64,000 nucleotides of DNA from Epithemia pelagica (Eukaryota > Bacillariophyta > Bacillariophyceae > Surirellales > Surirellaceae). Each line of letters begins with the position of its first letter. Within the stretch, counting starts at the first letter, position 1. A model generated the notes under the pieces. The model was not told the DNA's origin. It searched no databases and saw only the letters and a program-made list of their open reading frames with translations. Made by a program: the position numbers and the translations under genes. Location of the stretch: NCBI GenBank assembly GCA_946965045.2, contig OX337228.1, positions 4,836,001-4,900,000 on the forward strand. Reading direction: 5' to 3'. Shown one piece after another: positions 30,239-40,332 of the stretch.

Positions 30239-31388
30239 ATGGATCTTGACAGTTCACTCACCGCCTTCATGGCGTGGTTAAAGGAAGATGTTGTTCGTCC
30301 CATTATCATCTTGGCATGTGGTCTTCTTCTTCTCAATCTTCCAACTTTGATACACAAGATACGGATGTTCGCTAAAGGTTTCTTGTATTTTTTTCTTTGC
30401 TGGGACAAATCGTGGAAGAAGCCGAAAGATCCTGGCTCCATCTTTGGTCCACATCTCAGCCAAGGCCTCCCAGTTGAACGCAAGACTGTGTACTTTGTGC
30501 GCCACGCCGAATCCACTTGGAACGACACTTTCAACAAAGGCAAGCATAGATCTGCAATTCGATTCGCCATTGGATTTTTCCCCGGCCTGATCAAGGCAGT
30601 TTTGTATGAAATATATCTTCTGTTCTCTGGGAAAATGGACAGGTGCGTTCCACTGCTAGGATAAGGTCTGATTACTTCCACAGCTCACTTGAGATCTTGC
30701 ACACAGCTGGTTCTATGATTCGCCCATTTCAAATTTGGGGCTTTCGCAGGCTGAGGAGCTGGCAACGTTTTTAAGAGAGAAACCTCTGGATGGACCCGAA
30801 GCTGTCCACATTAAGCTCTTGCGTGGTGACCCTGGTTCGCCGCATTCAAAGATTGTTTGTTCTTCTCTCCGTCGGGCAGTGTCTACCTTTGTTGTTGGTT
30901 TCCGCGATCGCCTCGGCCGTCGACCTGAGGACAAGATCCTCGTGATCCCTCCTCTGCAAGAAATCAGCAGAAATCCAGATACGCTGTCCATTACTCCAGC
31001 TCATTCCACAATTCAGGCATCTTGGATTGAGAAATCTTCTAAAGTTGTTGATTTCCAGCACTTGTTCGACACCCAGATGGACATGAGTGAGCATACTGGG
31101 AACAAACCTCTGAACACTAACGGGTTGAAGAGAATGAATGACTTTTGTGAATACGTGTTCTCCTCTGCCCATAATGAGGACTACTTCATTGCTTGTGGAC
31201 ACTCGATCTGGTTTCGCTCCTTCTTCCGTATGTTCTTGCCCTACAGCGTGCATCATCCATCAAAAGATAAGAAAATTGTGAATTGCGGAATCATCGTTTG
31301 TGAATTGATGAAAGCAGAGACACGTCAAGGTCCAAAATTCATGGTGGATCCCAAGACCATTCAGGTCGTCTATGGAGGATATTCTTAG
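30239..31388 (+). CDS. Membrane-anchored histidine phosphatase (phosphoglycerate mutase-like)
   Basis: Two exons, 30239-30642 and 30707-31388 (361 residues; 64-nt intron). An N-terminal transmembrane helix (VVRPIIILACGLLLLNLPTLI, about 19-39) precedes the catalytic domain. VRHAESTWN carries the RHG-type motif in the form RHA, with the His that forms the phosphohistidine intermediate. SSLRRAVST supplies the second conserved Arg and CGHSIWFRSFF the second catalytic His. These are the catalytic parts of the histidine phosphatase superfamily; substrate unknown (phosphoprotein, sugar or lipid phosphate). The intron falls between the two motif regions. Ends YGGYS. Divergent from CKS1. Confidence 0.85.
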
Positions 31389-31787
31389 ATACTCCTACAA
31401 AATAACATGTTGTAGCTATCGTTGTGGCTGTAGATCCATGAAATGCTCCATCATGAGACAGACCAAGGCCCATGTTATAGTGGACACGTAGATCATTAAG
31501 GTCGTATGTGGATAAATTTAGTAGTACAAATGAAAAGGTCGCTGCAATCGCAGTGCTGTCGATCGTCGATCTATACCAACATGCGACTCACCAAGGTCAA
31601 AAGTACATAGTGGACCAATTCAAAGCCCATAAAAAGGTAGAATCTATGCTTGTGACTTAAGATGAATGCTCAAAGATAAAAAATGTACCAGGCGCAGAAC
31701 CACCATTTGGCCGTGGCGTCAAGAGGGCTGGAAGCTGGAAGTGGTGCACAATTAGGGTGTCGAGTCCGTGAGAGAACTACGACATAC
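31389..31787. other. Intergenic region
   Basis: About 400 bp between convergent genes. No open frame or repeat of note; probably 3' UTRs. Confidence 0.4.
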
Positions 31788-32373
31788 CTAGTGTTGATCT
31801 TCTTTCTCCTCTATCCAATTTCCACCATGGGAATCATTGAGGCCACCACCTCTTCTCTTCAATGCTTCCTTCAAACAAGGCGTTAGAGTTGGATGTTGGG
31901 CGCGACGCAACGAGTCATACTGATCTCACCTGAAGAGTAGTCCTCCTGAACAATCGGTTTCGTTCTCTGCCCAAAAGTTCTTCTTGTACTTGAGCTTGCA
32001 ACTGATTCTCGTGGCCAACCTCGTTCTCGTCCAATGAAGGAATAGGCTCTGGTTCCCTGGCTCCACGTCGAAAAATTGGGTGGAGCTGATGGACTTCATT
32101 TTTACCTCTGGTGGTCGAAAGAATCAAAGATCCGAGAGCTCCACCACCCATAGTCCAAGCCATTGCCGTGTTGCGATTCAGTGTAGACAGGGGAGGTTTT
32201 CGATAGACGGAGCGTCCTAGAGCACTTAAAGCCATGTGTAGGATGAGACCGGTGGCAGAACCCACCGCCATGCCGTAGAAACCATCGACCCAGATGTCAC
32301 GTCGGACTTCACTGATGGTTCTAATGTCCTCTTTAGAAAGAGTATCTGGAGGATGAAACGACCGAGACATCAT
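31788..32373 (-). CDS. Small two-helix membrane protein, function unknown
   Basis: Two exons, 31930-32373 and 31788-31868 (61-nt intron, donor CAG-GTGAG, acceptor TTGAAG), giving 174 residues. Without splicing the frame ends four codons past the donor; with splicing it adds EALKRRGGGLNDSHGGNWIEEKEDQH and a TAG stop. The start is MMSRSFHPPDTLS. A helical segment (FYGMAVGSATGLILHMALSALG) and a second (AMAWTMGGGALGSLILST) are glycine-rich, as in mitochondrial inner-membrane proteins with paired helices. The C-terminal half is charged and helical (ENQLQAQVQEELLGRERNRLF). I do not recognise the family. The last exon is inferred from splice consensus only. Confidence 0.6.
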
Positions 32374-32835
32374 AAACTGTCTTGTAAGGTATCGTCACCA
32401 AGGCCAAGGAGAATTATGTTGATTGTCTTTGTCGCCCTGTTCTTTCTTGATGACACATGGGGACTGATTTGGTGCTGCTGAAACATGAAGGATATTTAGC
32501 TGATTCTTTTATCTCTTGCTACTAGTTGCTAGCTATGAGCAAAGACTATCAGTATACAGTTTGTGGCATCGTAAACACGATGATACTCTTGCTTAGAATT
32601 AGACGTGATCTACTCATCATCTAAATATTATTAGCTTCATGCTTGACGACAGAACCAGCACAGAGCACAACGATTGAAGATCTTTTCGACATCTACACGC
32701 TACACCTACAACACACGGCACCCGCTTCGCTTCGAACTATCTTCTATTGAAATCATCATCGACCAAAGGTCTTCGCTCACTCTTGCGTTAACAACTGTCG
32801 ACTTTGCGAACACAAAATCACAGTCTGAATGAGCA
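32374..32835. other. Intergenic region between divergent genes
   Basis: About 460 bp, likely promoters for the small membrane protein (-) and the HAD-like giant protein (+). It includes a short CTAG-type patch near 32520. An out-of-frame ATG at 32828 lies just before the start at 32836. Nothing else recognised. Confidence 0.4.
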
Positions 32836-35800
32836 ATGATCGGCAACCATGAACGAGCATTCTTTTGCTACTCAATCTGCCTTCTTTTCCTTGTACTGAT
32901 CCCATGTTCTATTGGCTTCACGTACTCTCCCGCGTCGACGAAGCATTCGTATGTCCCTTCCCCTTTGACCTGGCAACAAAGCTCAAATGAGCAAAGAATA
33001 TATCCTTCAAGAACACAATGTGTTGGAAGGCTGAATCATCGCCAGGTCACAACTCAGTCTCTAGATGATGCTGCGACGCGACGCTTGTCGAGGAATTTCT
33101 TTCAGGTTCATCCTGGCTGTCGCAGACTGTCTTCACTGAAATCATGGCGTGTTGAAGACAATGATGGGAAAAGCAGTGATTCTACAGAAGACGATGACCG
33201 CGATCGTGCCGTTAGTGATCGAGTTCGTGGCTGGTTCAGATCGTCATCATCTAGCACTAACAACGATGATGGGGGTCGTCCTGTCAAGGCAAAAATTGAG
33301 GGGTTGTTCTCTGGAATGCCTAGTATTGATGAGATGTTTGGTCAGGACGAAGACAGTGACGCCGCAAATTCAGCCAAGGAAACTGGAAGAGGGGAGAAGA
33401 GACGAAAGCCCGTCGCCGACTGGGGCTGGTTTGAAGCAGAACGACAGTCAATCATCCAGAGTTACGACAATATACTTTCCGAAATGTTAGTAAAGCTTGA
33501 CAATCAACGAAAGACCGAACCAGATTCGGTTCCGGAGAATGCGGAGGGAATGGTTAAAAGCATTCTGAAACAGGAAATGGAAACCGAAATTGAAGAGACT
33601 AGGGAACGAATGGCAAGAGATCGATTCGAATCGTACGAGAGTGAACAACGAGCCGAAGTAGAGACGAAGGATGTCTCTGGTGATATCACCGATTCGCGAG
33701 TACGAAGGTTGATCGACGAAGGGGAAGCAGAGTATAGCCGGCAACTAGAAGCACAGGTTCAGTTAGACGAATTCCTTCGTTACGAAGAAGATGCATTTCG
33801 AAAAGCTACGGAAGAAGCAGAAAAGAATATAGTGAAACCCGAACGCAATGCAGACCTTGATAAGTGGGCCTTGGAAAGAATCGAAGAGATGGCTTCGAAA
33901 CAAGAAGCATTGGGTGCCGACGATGCTGTTCTTGATATACTTGAGGAGACTTTGGAGGACTTACGTGACCGAATGGACAAGGAATCAACCAAAATGCCGC
34001 AACAACCAGAAACAATGAAAGAATGGCAGATATACAGAGCAATTGCTACCCGGCTGGGTGCGACTGTTGAACAAGACGGCAGTATTGTTTCTGGTGTGGA
34101 TGAAGACTCGGATGTCACTTATGGGGAAGTTTTAAGGAGGCTTCAAGCCTGGAAAGAGTACGATGAAAAGGAAGCTGACATCAGACAGAAAGGAGGACTT
34201 TCGCGCGGTCCGAAGTTGCCTTTTGAATGGCAAGAACTCGATGCTCCGTCGAATGAAGATACTCGTTTTTCTGTTGACGGAAAACAGCGAGTTGAGGCTA
34301 GAAAACAAATCAATCGAATGTCTATTGATGCTTTAGAAAGCATTTTGGAAAGAAGTGATTCTTCTCGTCGCGAGAAACTGAAAAATGAAATTGACTTCTT
34401 GAGAAGAGAGCTAGAATCCAGAGACTTCCTTGATATCGAAGAGCCAGCGGAGAGGGTTTCAGACCCACAAGGACCAGTGGACCTGTCCGACGTTTTCTTA
34501 TCTTTGGAAGAGGAAACTCCACCTCCAGCCAGTCCTCTTGTTGACCAGAGCCCGGCTCGTCAAACCACTCCACCTCCTCCTGTTGTGCAGCAGGTTGCGT
34601 CCGTCGAACTATCAAACCCAGTTCCTCGTCCGAGGACAGCTTTCTTTGCTGACGACGAGTTTGAGGAAAAGATGGAAGCAGCAGACACTGATAGCAAGCT
34701 TGGAACAATGGAAGATCAGAAACTTGAGGCGATGTATCGACGTGCGGGTGCTCGGACAAGAGCCGAACAGGAGCGAATACGGGCAGGGTACGAAGATTTT
34801 AAGCGCGTGGAGGAATCCAAACGAAATATTGCAGGACTGGATGAGGAAGATGAGGATGATTTAGCCCGTTCAACGTCGAAATACAATGTGTCAGATGTTT
34901 TGAAGGAAGGAGGGGACTTCGACGCCCAAAAGGTCTTGTCCGCCATCGGTCCTAGACCAACGAGAACACCAAAACCGAATGCTCTCGAGGAAACAAGAGG
35001 GGGGAAGGAAGATTCGTCTCTTACCTCAGATGTCGATGAACAAGAGGTGGTTTCGTCACTTTATCGTAGCGTGTCTGCTGCTGGAGGAGGGCGTTTCAAA
35101 GATGATCCTGAGGCGAAAGCTGAGGACAAAGCTAGATTCTCAGAATACATCGAAATGGAGAAAGAAATGCGAGAACAAGTTGAATCCATGTCTTCGGATC
35201 TTTTACAGTCATCATCATGGCAGTCTGACCTCGACGACGAAAACTATGTTGAGAAGTTATCACCACGACCAAAAACGCAGAAAGCCGAACAAATCGATGA
35301 ACGGTATCTAAGCGACACAGGGGCAGCTATACGTGAAGAATTAAATGACCAAGAGGACAAAGATGATCTTCAAGATGACAGTGAAAGAGACAGGGAGTCA
35401 TCACTGTCTAATCGCCGTACTTTCCTTCGAGGAGACGAGATCGAAGAAGCTTTCTCTGACGATGAATACGAGAGAAATATGCGCCAACTTGCGGAATATG
35501 AAAGAAGGCGTGCTGGGAAACCTCGTCAAATGGGTATTGATATCTCAGATATTTTTGAGCCTCGTCGAGACATCAGCAGCGATGATTATATGGACTATAA
35601 GTTTGAAGACCGTGGGCGACGATATGGGTGGGGTGGAGCGACGTACGAAGTTCGGAAACAGGAACTCATGGAATACACCGAGCTCGAAGTCCCTCTGTTG
35701 AATGCTCTTCTGGAACAGAAAGATGCTGTTTCGGTTACTGGCGTTTCACCGTACATGGCGAAAATCAATAAGCCGTTCAAAGCGTTCGGTGCTATCTTCC

Positions 35801-37848
35801 GGTTGGAGGGTGTAATTGTTGATATATCAGGTCTTCATTCGGAGGCGTGGACCAAGACCGCAGAGGCCCTTGAGCTGCGCACGCCATCTCAAGATGAAAG
35901 CAAAAAGGCTTCAGTACTTCGCCCAGAGATTGCAGTTAGTGACATATTCGGATGGACGACTGATTTGTCGGAAATAGAACCAATCACTGCTCATTTTCGT
36001 GAAGAGTTCGATATTTCTTTTCAGAAATTTTTAGAAGAAAGTGGGGTGTCGAGTCCATTGGAGTCAGTGGCGTCGACTTTACCATCTGAGAACGTAAAAG
36101 GAAGCCTGGCTATTGGCGAAGAGTTCGTTGAACCGAAGGCTAGTGATGTAGAGACAGCCGTGATGACCGAAACTGAGGCAATCGGATTGCTAACTCAAGC
36201 CTGGACAAAAGCCGCCGATACTTTCAGTTTGCCCTGGCCTGTGAACGACGACGTCGTCGCGGCTGCTTCAATGGAACCTGAATTGGCTATTATGGAGGTT
36301 TTCCGCTGGACGACTGATGCTCGGAAAGCTGAGGAGATTGCGTCCTTTCATCGACGAGCAATGAAAACATTAAGGGAAGGCAGAAATTTGTCGGATATGG
36401 ATTTCTCTCAGCCTGGCGAAGATTCCGCTGCGAGTTCGGCACAGGCGAAAGACATTGACAAAAATACTCTGATGGAACTTCACTATAGAGCCTGGACAAC
36501 AGTTGCCTCGGCCTCTGGCTTTGATCGACCGACTACAGACGAAGTTCTCGGAGCGTTCGTTCTGAACGACCCCGTCCTTGTTGTGCGAAATGGATTTGGT
36601 TGGGTCGAAGACCTCGAAGAAGCCACGAAGATCGGGCAAGCGTTCACCGAAAAGCTACGAGAACTAGTGGACAAGCCTGCCGAATCCGTTTACGGGGAAA
36701 TGGCCCAACCTGAACATATCTCCAACCATGGCACGGAAGACCAACCATCTGATGATAACACCCTTTCTTTTCATGATGTTGTCCAAGTTCATGAAACTGG
36801 ATGGCGTGTAAGTTGTAACATTCATGGCCTGGTGCTTCCGTCACCAGAACAAGTCCGCCTCTCGGTAAATACGGACCCACGCGAGTTTGTTAAGAGAGTA
36901 ATGAGATGGACAGATGAACCAGCAAGTGTTGATAGAATCGTCTCTACGTTCCAGGACGCCTCGAAAGATGCGTCTTCAGCTTTTGCTCGGTTGTCGACGC
37001 CGGAAGACAGTCCCGCAGGGAAACCTGAGTCTCCTTCCCATAGATCTGGTCCATCAGCTGACGAAATTTTTGAGGCCGAGCTTGAAGCATGGAAGGCAGT
37101 AGCGAAAAAGTTTGGGCTATCTTCTCCAACTTCAGATCAAGTAATGTACGCATTGTCGGTTGGTCCTGAAGGAGCCATACGATATGGTTTCCGATGGTCC
37201 ACGAAAGAGGAGCGAGTTGCCGAACTTTTTGCGTTCTTCCTTCAACAGATTGAGTCTCGACGCAAAAACTGGTCGAACTTTGGTGCCGATAGGCAAACAA
37301 CAGATTCAAGCGAAGACACCCAACCTCCCGTTCAGGTTAATCCGGGAACAGACAAATGGATCCAGTCACTGATGGATGTGGAGATGGAATGTGGAATAAT
37401 ATCACATTTGTCACCTTCACAGGTGGATACCCTGTTAGAGTACGCGGGCCTCTCCCGTCTGATTGGCAAGGACAAGCGCGTATGTGGTTCCCCGAGACCA
37501 CAATTAAAGCCAATAGCAACCCATCATGTGGACTCACAGCAAATGTTGGCGGCTTCGCTGCGTCTGGAACGTCGTCCCGATCATTGTGTGGTGGTCGATG
37601 GCAGTCCTGGTTCTTGCGTTGCTGCTCGTGGGGTGGAAATGCAATCTGTCGCTTGGATTGGATCCTTTCCCCGATATGAACTCCTCGCTGCGGATGCTAC
37701 GGTGAGCCGTCTCGAGGAGCTGACAGCCATGAACATTCGACGGCTCTTTGGAGAGCGTGTCTACGACCAACCTCTTTTGGACAGTCAGAAAACAGACATT
37801 GAAAAGAGCCGAAAAATCAAAACCAGTTTTGCTTGGGGCGACGAGTGA
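32836..37848 (+). CDS. Plastid-type giant protein with degenerate HAD fold and five tandem cap-like units
   Basis: A single exon of 1670 residues. Residues 1-30 form a signal peptide (YSICLLFLVLIPCSIGFTYSP) with Phe at the likely cleavage site, as in diatom plastid precursors. Residues about 100-950 are acidic, charged and mostly helical or disordered. At 985-995 GAIFRLEGVIVD aligns with HAD motif I (IFDxDGVxVD), but both catalytic Asp are replaced (Arg, Glu). Five repeats of about 60 residues then occur at Trp1005, 1123, 1220, 1323 and 1419, each with AW...P...V...F/M-x-W-[TSV] (for example AWTKTAEALEL and FGWTTD). They resemble the helical cap of beta-phosphoglucomutase-type HADs. The C-terminus (about 1580-1635, CVVVDGSPGSCVAARG, PRYELLAADATVSRLEEL) matches the HAD C-terminal core. 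Probably a non-catalytic binding protein; function unknown. Confidence 0.8.
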   Translation: MIGNHERAFFCYSICLLFLVLIPCSIGFTYSPASTKHSYVPSPLTWQQSSNEQRIYPSRTQCVGRLNHRQVTTQSLDDAATRRLSRNFFQVHPGCRRLSSLKSWRVEDNDGKSSDSTEDDDRDRAVSDRVRGWFRSSSSSTNNDDGGRPVKAKIEGLFSGMPSIDEMFGQDEDSDAANSAKETGRGEKRRKPVADWGWFEAERQSIIQSYDNILSEMLVKLDNQRKTEPDSVPENAEGMVKSILKQEMETEIEETRERMARDRFESYESEQRAEVETKDVSGDITDSRVRRLIDEGEAEYSRQLEAQVQLDEFLRYEEDAFRKATEEAEKNIVKPERNADLDKWALERIEEMASKQEALGADDAVLDILEETLEDLRDRMDKESTKMPQQPETMKEWQIYRAIATRLGATVEQDGSIVSGVDEDSDVTYGEVLRRLQAWKEYDEKEADIRQKGGLSRGPKLPFEWQELDAPSNEDTRFSVDGKQRVEARKQINRMSIDALESILERSDSSRREKLKNEIDFLRRELESRDFLDIEEPAERVSDPQGPVDLSDVFLSLEEETPPPASPLVDQSPARQTTPPPPVVQQVASVELSNPVPRPRTAFFADDEFEEKMEAADTDSKLGTMEDQKLEAMYRRAGARTRAEQERIRAGYEDFKRVEESKRNIAGLDEEDEDDLARSTSKYNVSDVLKEGGDFDAQKVLSAIGPRPTRTPKPNALEETRGGKEDSSLTSDVDEQEVVSSLYRSVSAAGGGRFKDDPEAKAEDKARFSEYIEMEKEMREQVESMSSDLLQSSSWQSDLDDENYVEKLSPRPKTQKAEQIDERYLSDTGAAIREELNDQEDKDDLQDDSERDRESSLSNRRTFLRGDEIEEAFSDDEYERNMRQLAEYERRRAGKPRQMGIDISDIFEPRRDISSDDYMDYKFEDRGRRYGWGGATYEVRKQELMEYTELEVPLLNALLEQKDAVSVTGVSPYMAKINKPFKAFGAIFRLEGVIVDISGLHSEAWTKTAEALELRTPSQDESKKASVLRPEIAVSDIFGWTTDLSEIEPITAHFREEFDISFQKFLEESGVSSPLESVASTLPSENVKGSLAIGEEFVEPKASDVETAVMTETEAIGLLTQAWTKAADTFSLPWPVNDDVVAAASMEPELAIMEVFRWTTDARKAEEIASFHRRAMKTLREGRNLSDMDFSQPGEDSAASSAQAKDIDKNTLMELHYRAWTTVASASGFDRPTTDEVLGAFVLNDPVLVVRNGFGWVEDLEEATKIGQAFTEKLRELVDKPAESVYGEMAQPEHISNHGTEDQPSDDNTLSFHDVVQVHETGWRVSCNIHGLVLPSPEQVRLSVNTDPREFVKRVMRWTDEPASVDRIVSTFQDASKDASSAFARLSTPEDSPAGKPESPSHRSGPSADEIFEAELEAWKAVAKKFGLSSPTSDQVMYALSVGPEGAIRYGFRWSTKEERVAELFAFFLQQIESRRKNWSNFGADRQTTDSSEDTQPPVQVNPGTDKWIQSLMDVEMECGIISHLSPSQVDTLLEYAGLSRLIGKDKRVCGSPRPQLKPIATHHVDSQQMLAASLRLERRPDHCVVVDGSPGSCVAARGVEMQSVAWIGSFPRYELLAADATVSRLEELTAMNIRRLFGERVYDQPLLDSQKTDIEKSRKIKTSFAWGDE

Positions 37849-38328
37849 ATCTACCTATTCCACTTTGCCTGGTACCTTAGACATCAATTGAACCCCTCGA
37901 GTATATCTGTCGAAGTCGAATGGGTATCGATATTATTAAGAGCTACGTACCTACCTAGGAGTACCTAGGATATTCTTACGTGCACTGGGACTGGGATAGC
38001 CGATAGCCGTGTTCTGCTTGGACGTCCTCGGGCCCTCGGCCTCAGCTTGCTCTCACGCATGTCGAGCATATCCGTTCTGACAACCCATATGTAAAAGGTG
38101 ATATAATCCCATAACTTTTTTGGAACGCTCTGCTTTTCTAACTCTAGAGATTCCTTCATTCAGTCTTACTTTGAGTCTTGGATATGTGGGAGTTGCAGAA
38201 ACGTTAAATTAGAAGATGTATGTGGATCATGGAACGAGAATACAATTTTGCAATGCATTGCATCAAAATTAATATATCTTCTTTGGTGCGTGGCTAGGAA
38301 CGACGAGGACATCCAGAAAATCGATAGC
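37849..38328. other. Intergenic region
   Basis: 480 bp. A palindromic patch with repeated CCTAGG/GTAC steps sits at about 37945-37972. Otherwise featureless; promoter of the kinase expected on the right. Confidence 0.4.
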
Positions 38329-40131
38329 ATGGCGTCGGCTCATTTAAACGATGAGGCTGCAGTGGCAGCCGCGGACAAGGAAATGGAAGAGCGGGCTAAC
38401 CGCGCCAAGGAACTCTTGTCGAAGCGATACCATGGACTCAAGCGACAGCAGGTACGACCGAGAACACGTGTGAGCTTAATTGGAAGCGTTGTCTTGTTAC
38501 TGATTGCTCTTGATCATTTCTTGTTGTTGTCGTCGTTTTTCAGGAAGACAAGCATCACCGCAAAATGCAACTAGAACGTCAAATGGTGGGCTTACCCGAG
38601 CAAAAGAAACACGAGTTGCGACGTGTGTTGGAAGAAGAAGAGACGACAATTCAAAAGGAGTCTCGGCGTCGCATTCACGTTGCGGACTTTGAGTCTCTAG
38701 CCGTAATTGGACGAGGAGCCTTTGGGGAAGTACGTTTGGTGCGTCGAAAAGGCCGACCAGGGGATCCGTCAACGGGTCAAATTTTCGCATTGAAATCGAT
38801 GAAGAAAGAAATGATGGTGGTGAAGAATCAAGTTCATCACGTCAAGGCGGAAAGAGATGCCTTGGCAGCAGCCGAAGCCACAAATCGTTGGCTCACAGTG
38901 TTGCACTGTTCTTTCTTTGATGAAACTCATCTGTACATGGCCATGGAATATATGCCTGGTGGAGATCTCATGTCACTTCTCATCAAAGAGGATACTTTCT
39001 CCGAATCTGTGACCCGATTCTTCATGGCTGAAGCAGCGCAAGCAATTAGTTCCGTGCACGCGTTGGGCTACATTCACAGAGACATCAAACCTGACAATAT
39101 GCTCCTTGACGCGCGAGGTCATTTGAAATTGACCGATTTGGGTCTATGTAAAAAAGTTGGAGAAATATCTCCCCATGACGAACCTGAAGTTGTACTTGAA
39201 CGTTTGCGGGAAGAAGGGGCTCAAGGGGACTGGAGATCCACAATGAATAATGCGACCAGTGGGCCTGCTCCCAACGGGTCCTCTAGCTCCAACGCTGGGT
39301 CCATGTCCAATGGCAGTGGTTCGAAGCATCACATGGCCATGTCCATTGACGATGGGAATGTCAAGTCGCCACAGCCCCGCGACGGCAAAACTCGTCGTGA
39401 AATGGCCTATTCTACAGTAGGCACACCTGATTACATTGCTCCGGAAGTCTTGGCGGCCCAGAATGGAGCGTCGGGTTACTCGTACACTTGTGCTGTTGAT
39501 TGGTGGTCGTTGGGTGTGATCATGTTTGAATGTCTGGTTGGATACACGCCCTTTTATGCGGACGATCCTGTCACTACCTGTCGAAAGATTCTTCGATGGA
39601 GACAGTGTCTTGACCTGCCTGCGGAGACTAGAAATAATCTTTCTCATGAATGCTTGGACTTTCTCTCATGCTTATTGGCCAGTCCTGAATCGCGAATTGG
39701 GTCAGGGCAAAATGGGGAATTTCAAAATGGCTTTCAACAAGTTGTTCAACATCCTTGGTACCGTAACTTTGATTGGGAAGGGATGCGCGAACAGGATGGG
39801 CCGCTCCTTCCGAACGGCGCTCAGGAGATTAAAGAACTATTGGAATTCCTCAAGTATGTCCACACGTGAATTTTTATACCGTACTTGTTCTTGGTCTTAC
39901 AGCTCTTTCTTGTATTGATTATTTCTTTCGCCTTGCAGGACTTGTCCAAAATCGGACCCTCGATTTTCAACCCTTGTCAGCCGGGTGACGCAGAACTTCG
40001 ACACCTTCGAGGATTTGGGTTCAAATCTCGATGGCGAGCGCCAGCGTGTGACGAAAAACTCTCTTGACCAATTTTACAATTACGATTATCGTCGAGTCCG
40101 TAAACCTCGTGTTCCTCTTCCTGGAATGTAG
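38329..40131 (+). CDS. NDR/LATS-family AGC protein kinase
   Basis: Three exons: 38329-38451, 38544-39853, 39939-40131 (541 residues; introns 92 and 85 nt). The N-terminal helical region (residues 1-90) is where NDR kinases bind MOB. The kinase domain has GRGAFGEV (97-104), FALKSMKKE (Lys125), HRDIKPDN (219-226) and DLG instead of DFG (239-241). NDR kinases have an insert before the activation loop; here it is about 85 residues long and Ser/Asn/Gly-rich. [15 protein letters not shown] carries the activation-loop Ser331. The third exon supplies the C-terminal AGC tail and a hydrophobic motif FYNYDYRRV, in which the usual phospho-Thr is Asp527. Likely Hippo/MEN-like signalling in cell division or morphogenesis. 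Upstream codons from 38248 lack an ATG. Confidence 0.9.
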
Positions 40132-40332
40132 GCACGAGAAGTTTGATTGTATGTTTGACAAATGGCTCCAAAAGCCTTTCAATTGACATACACACTGGGA
40201 TAATTAATTCTTTGCGTCAACATCATAAGTGAGTTTGTTCTTAAACTTATTCATAGCAATAGCAAAATGCAATTGAGATTGTGCTTCGAAGCTGACTCAG
40301 CTAAAATATCTATAATGGTCCATGCTACGTGC

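Noticed and set aside
29938-30681. Minus-strand frame of 247 codons opposite the phosphatase exon 1
   Set aside because: It overlaps the convincing phosphatase coding exon and G-rich promoter; Arg/Pro-rich composition is typical of antisense.
34430-35701. Several plus-strand frames in other phases within the giant HAD-like gene
   Set aside because: They are low-complexity shadows of the acidic repeats in the real frame.
40000-40035. Sequence ggttcaaatc, like a tRNA T-loop
   Set aside because: No matching acceptor, D or anticodon stems; it lies inside exon 3 of the NDR kinase.
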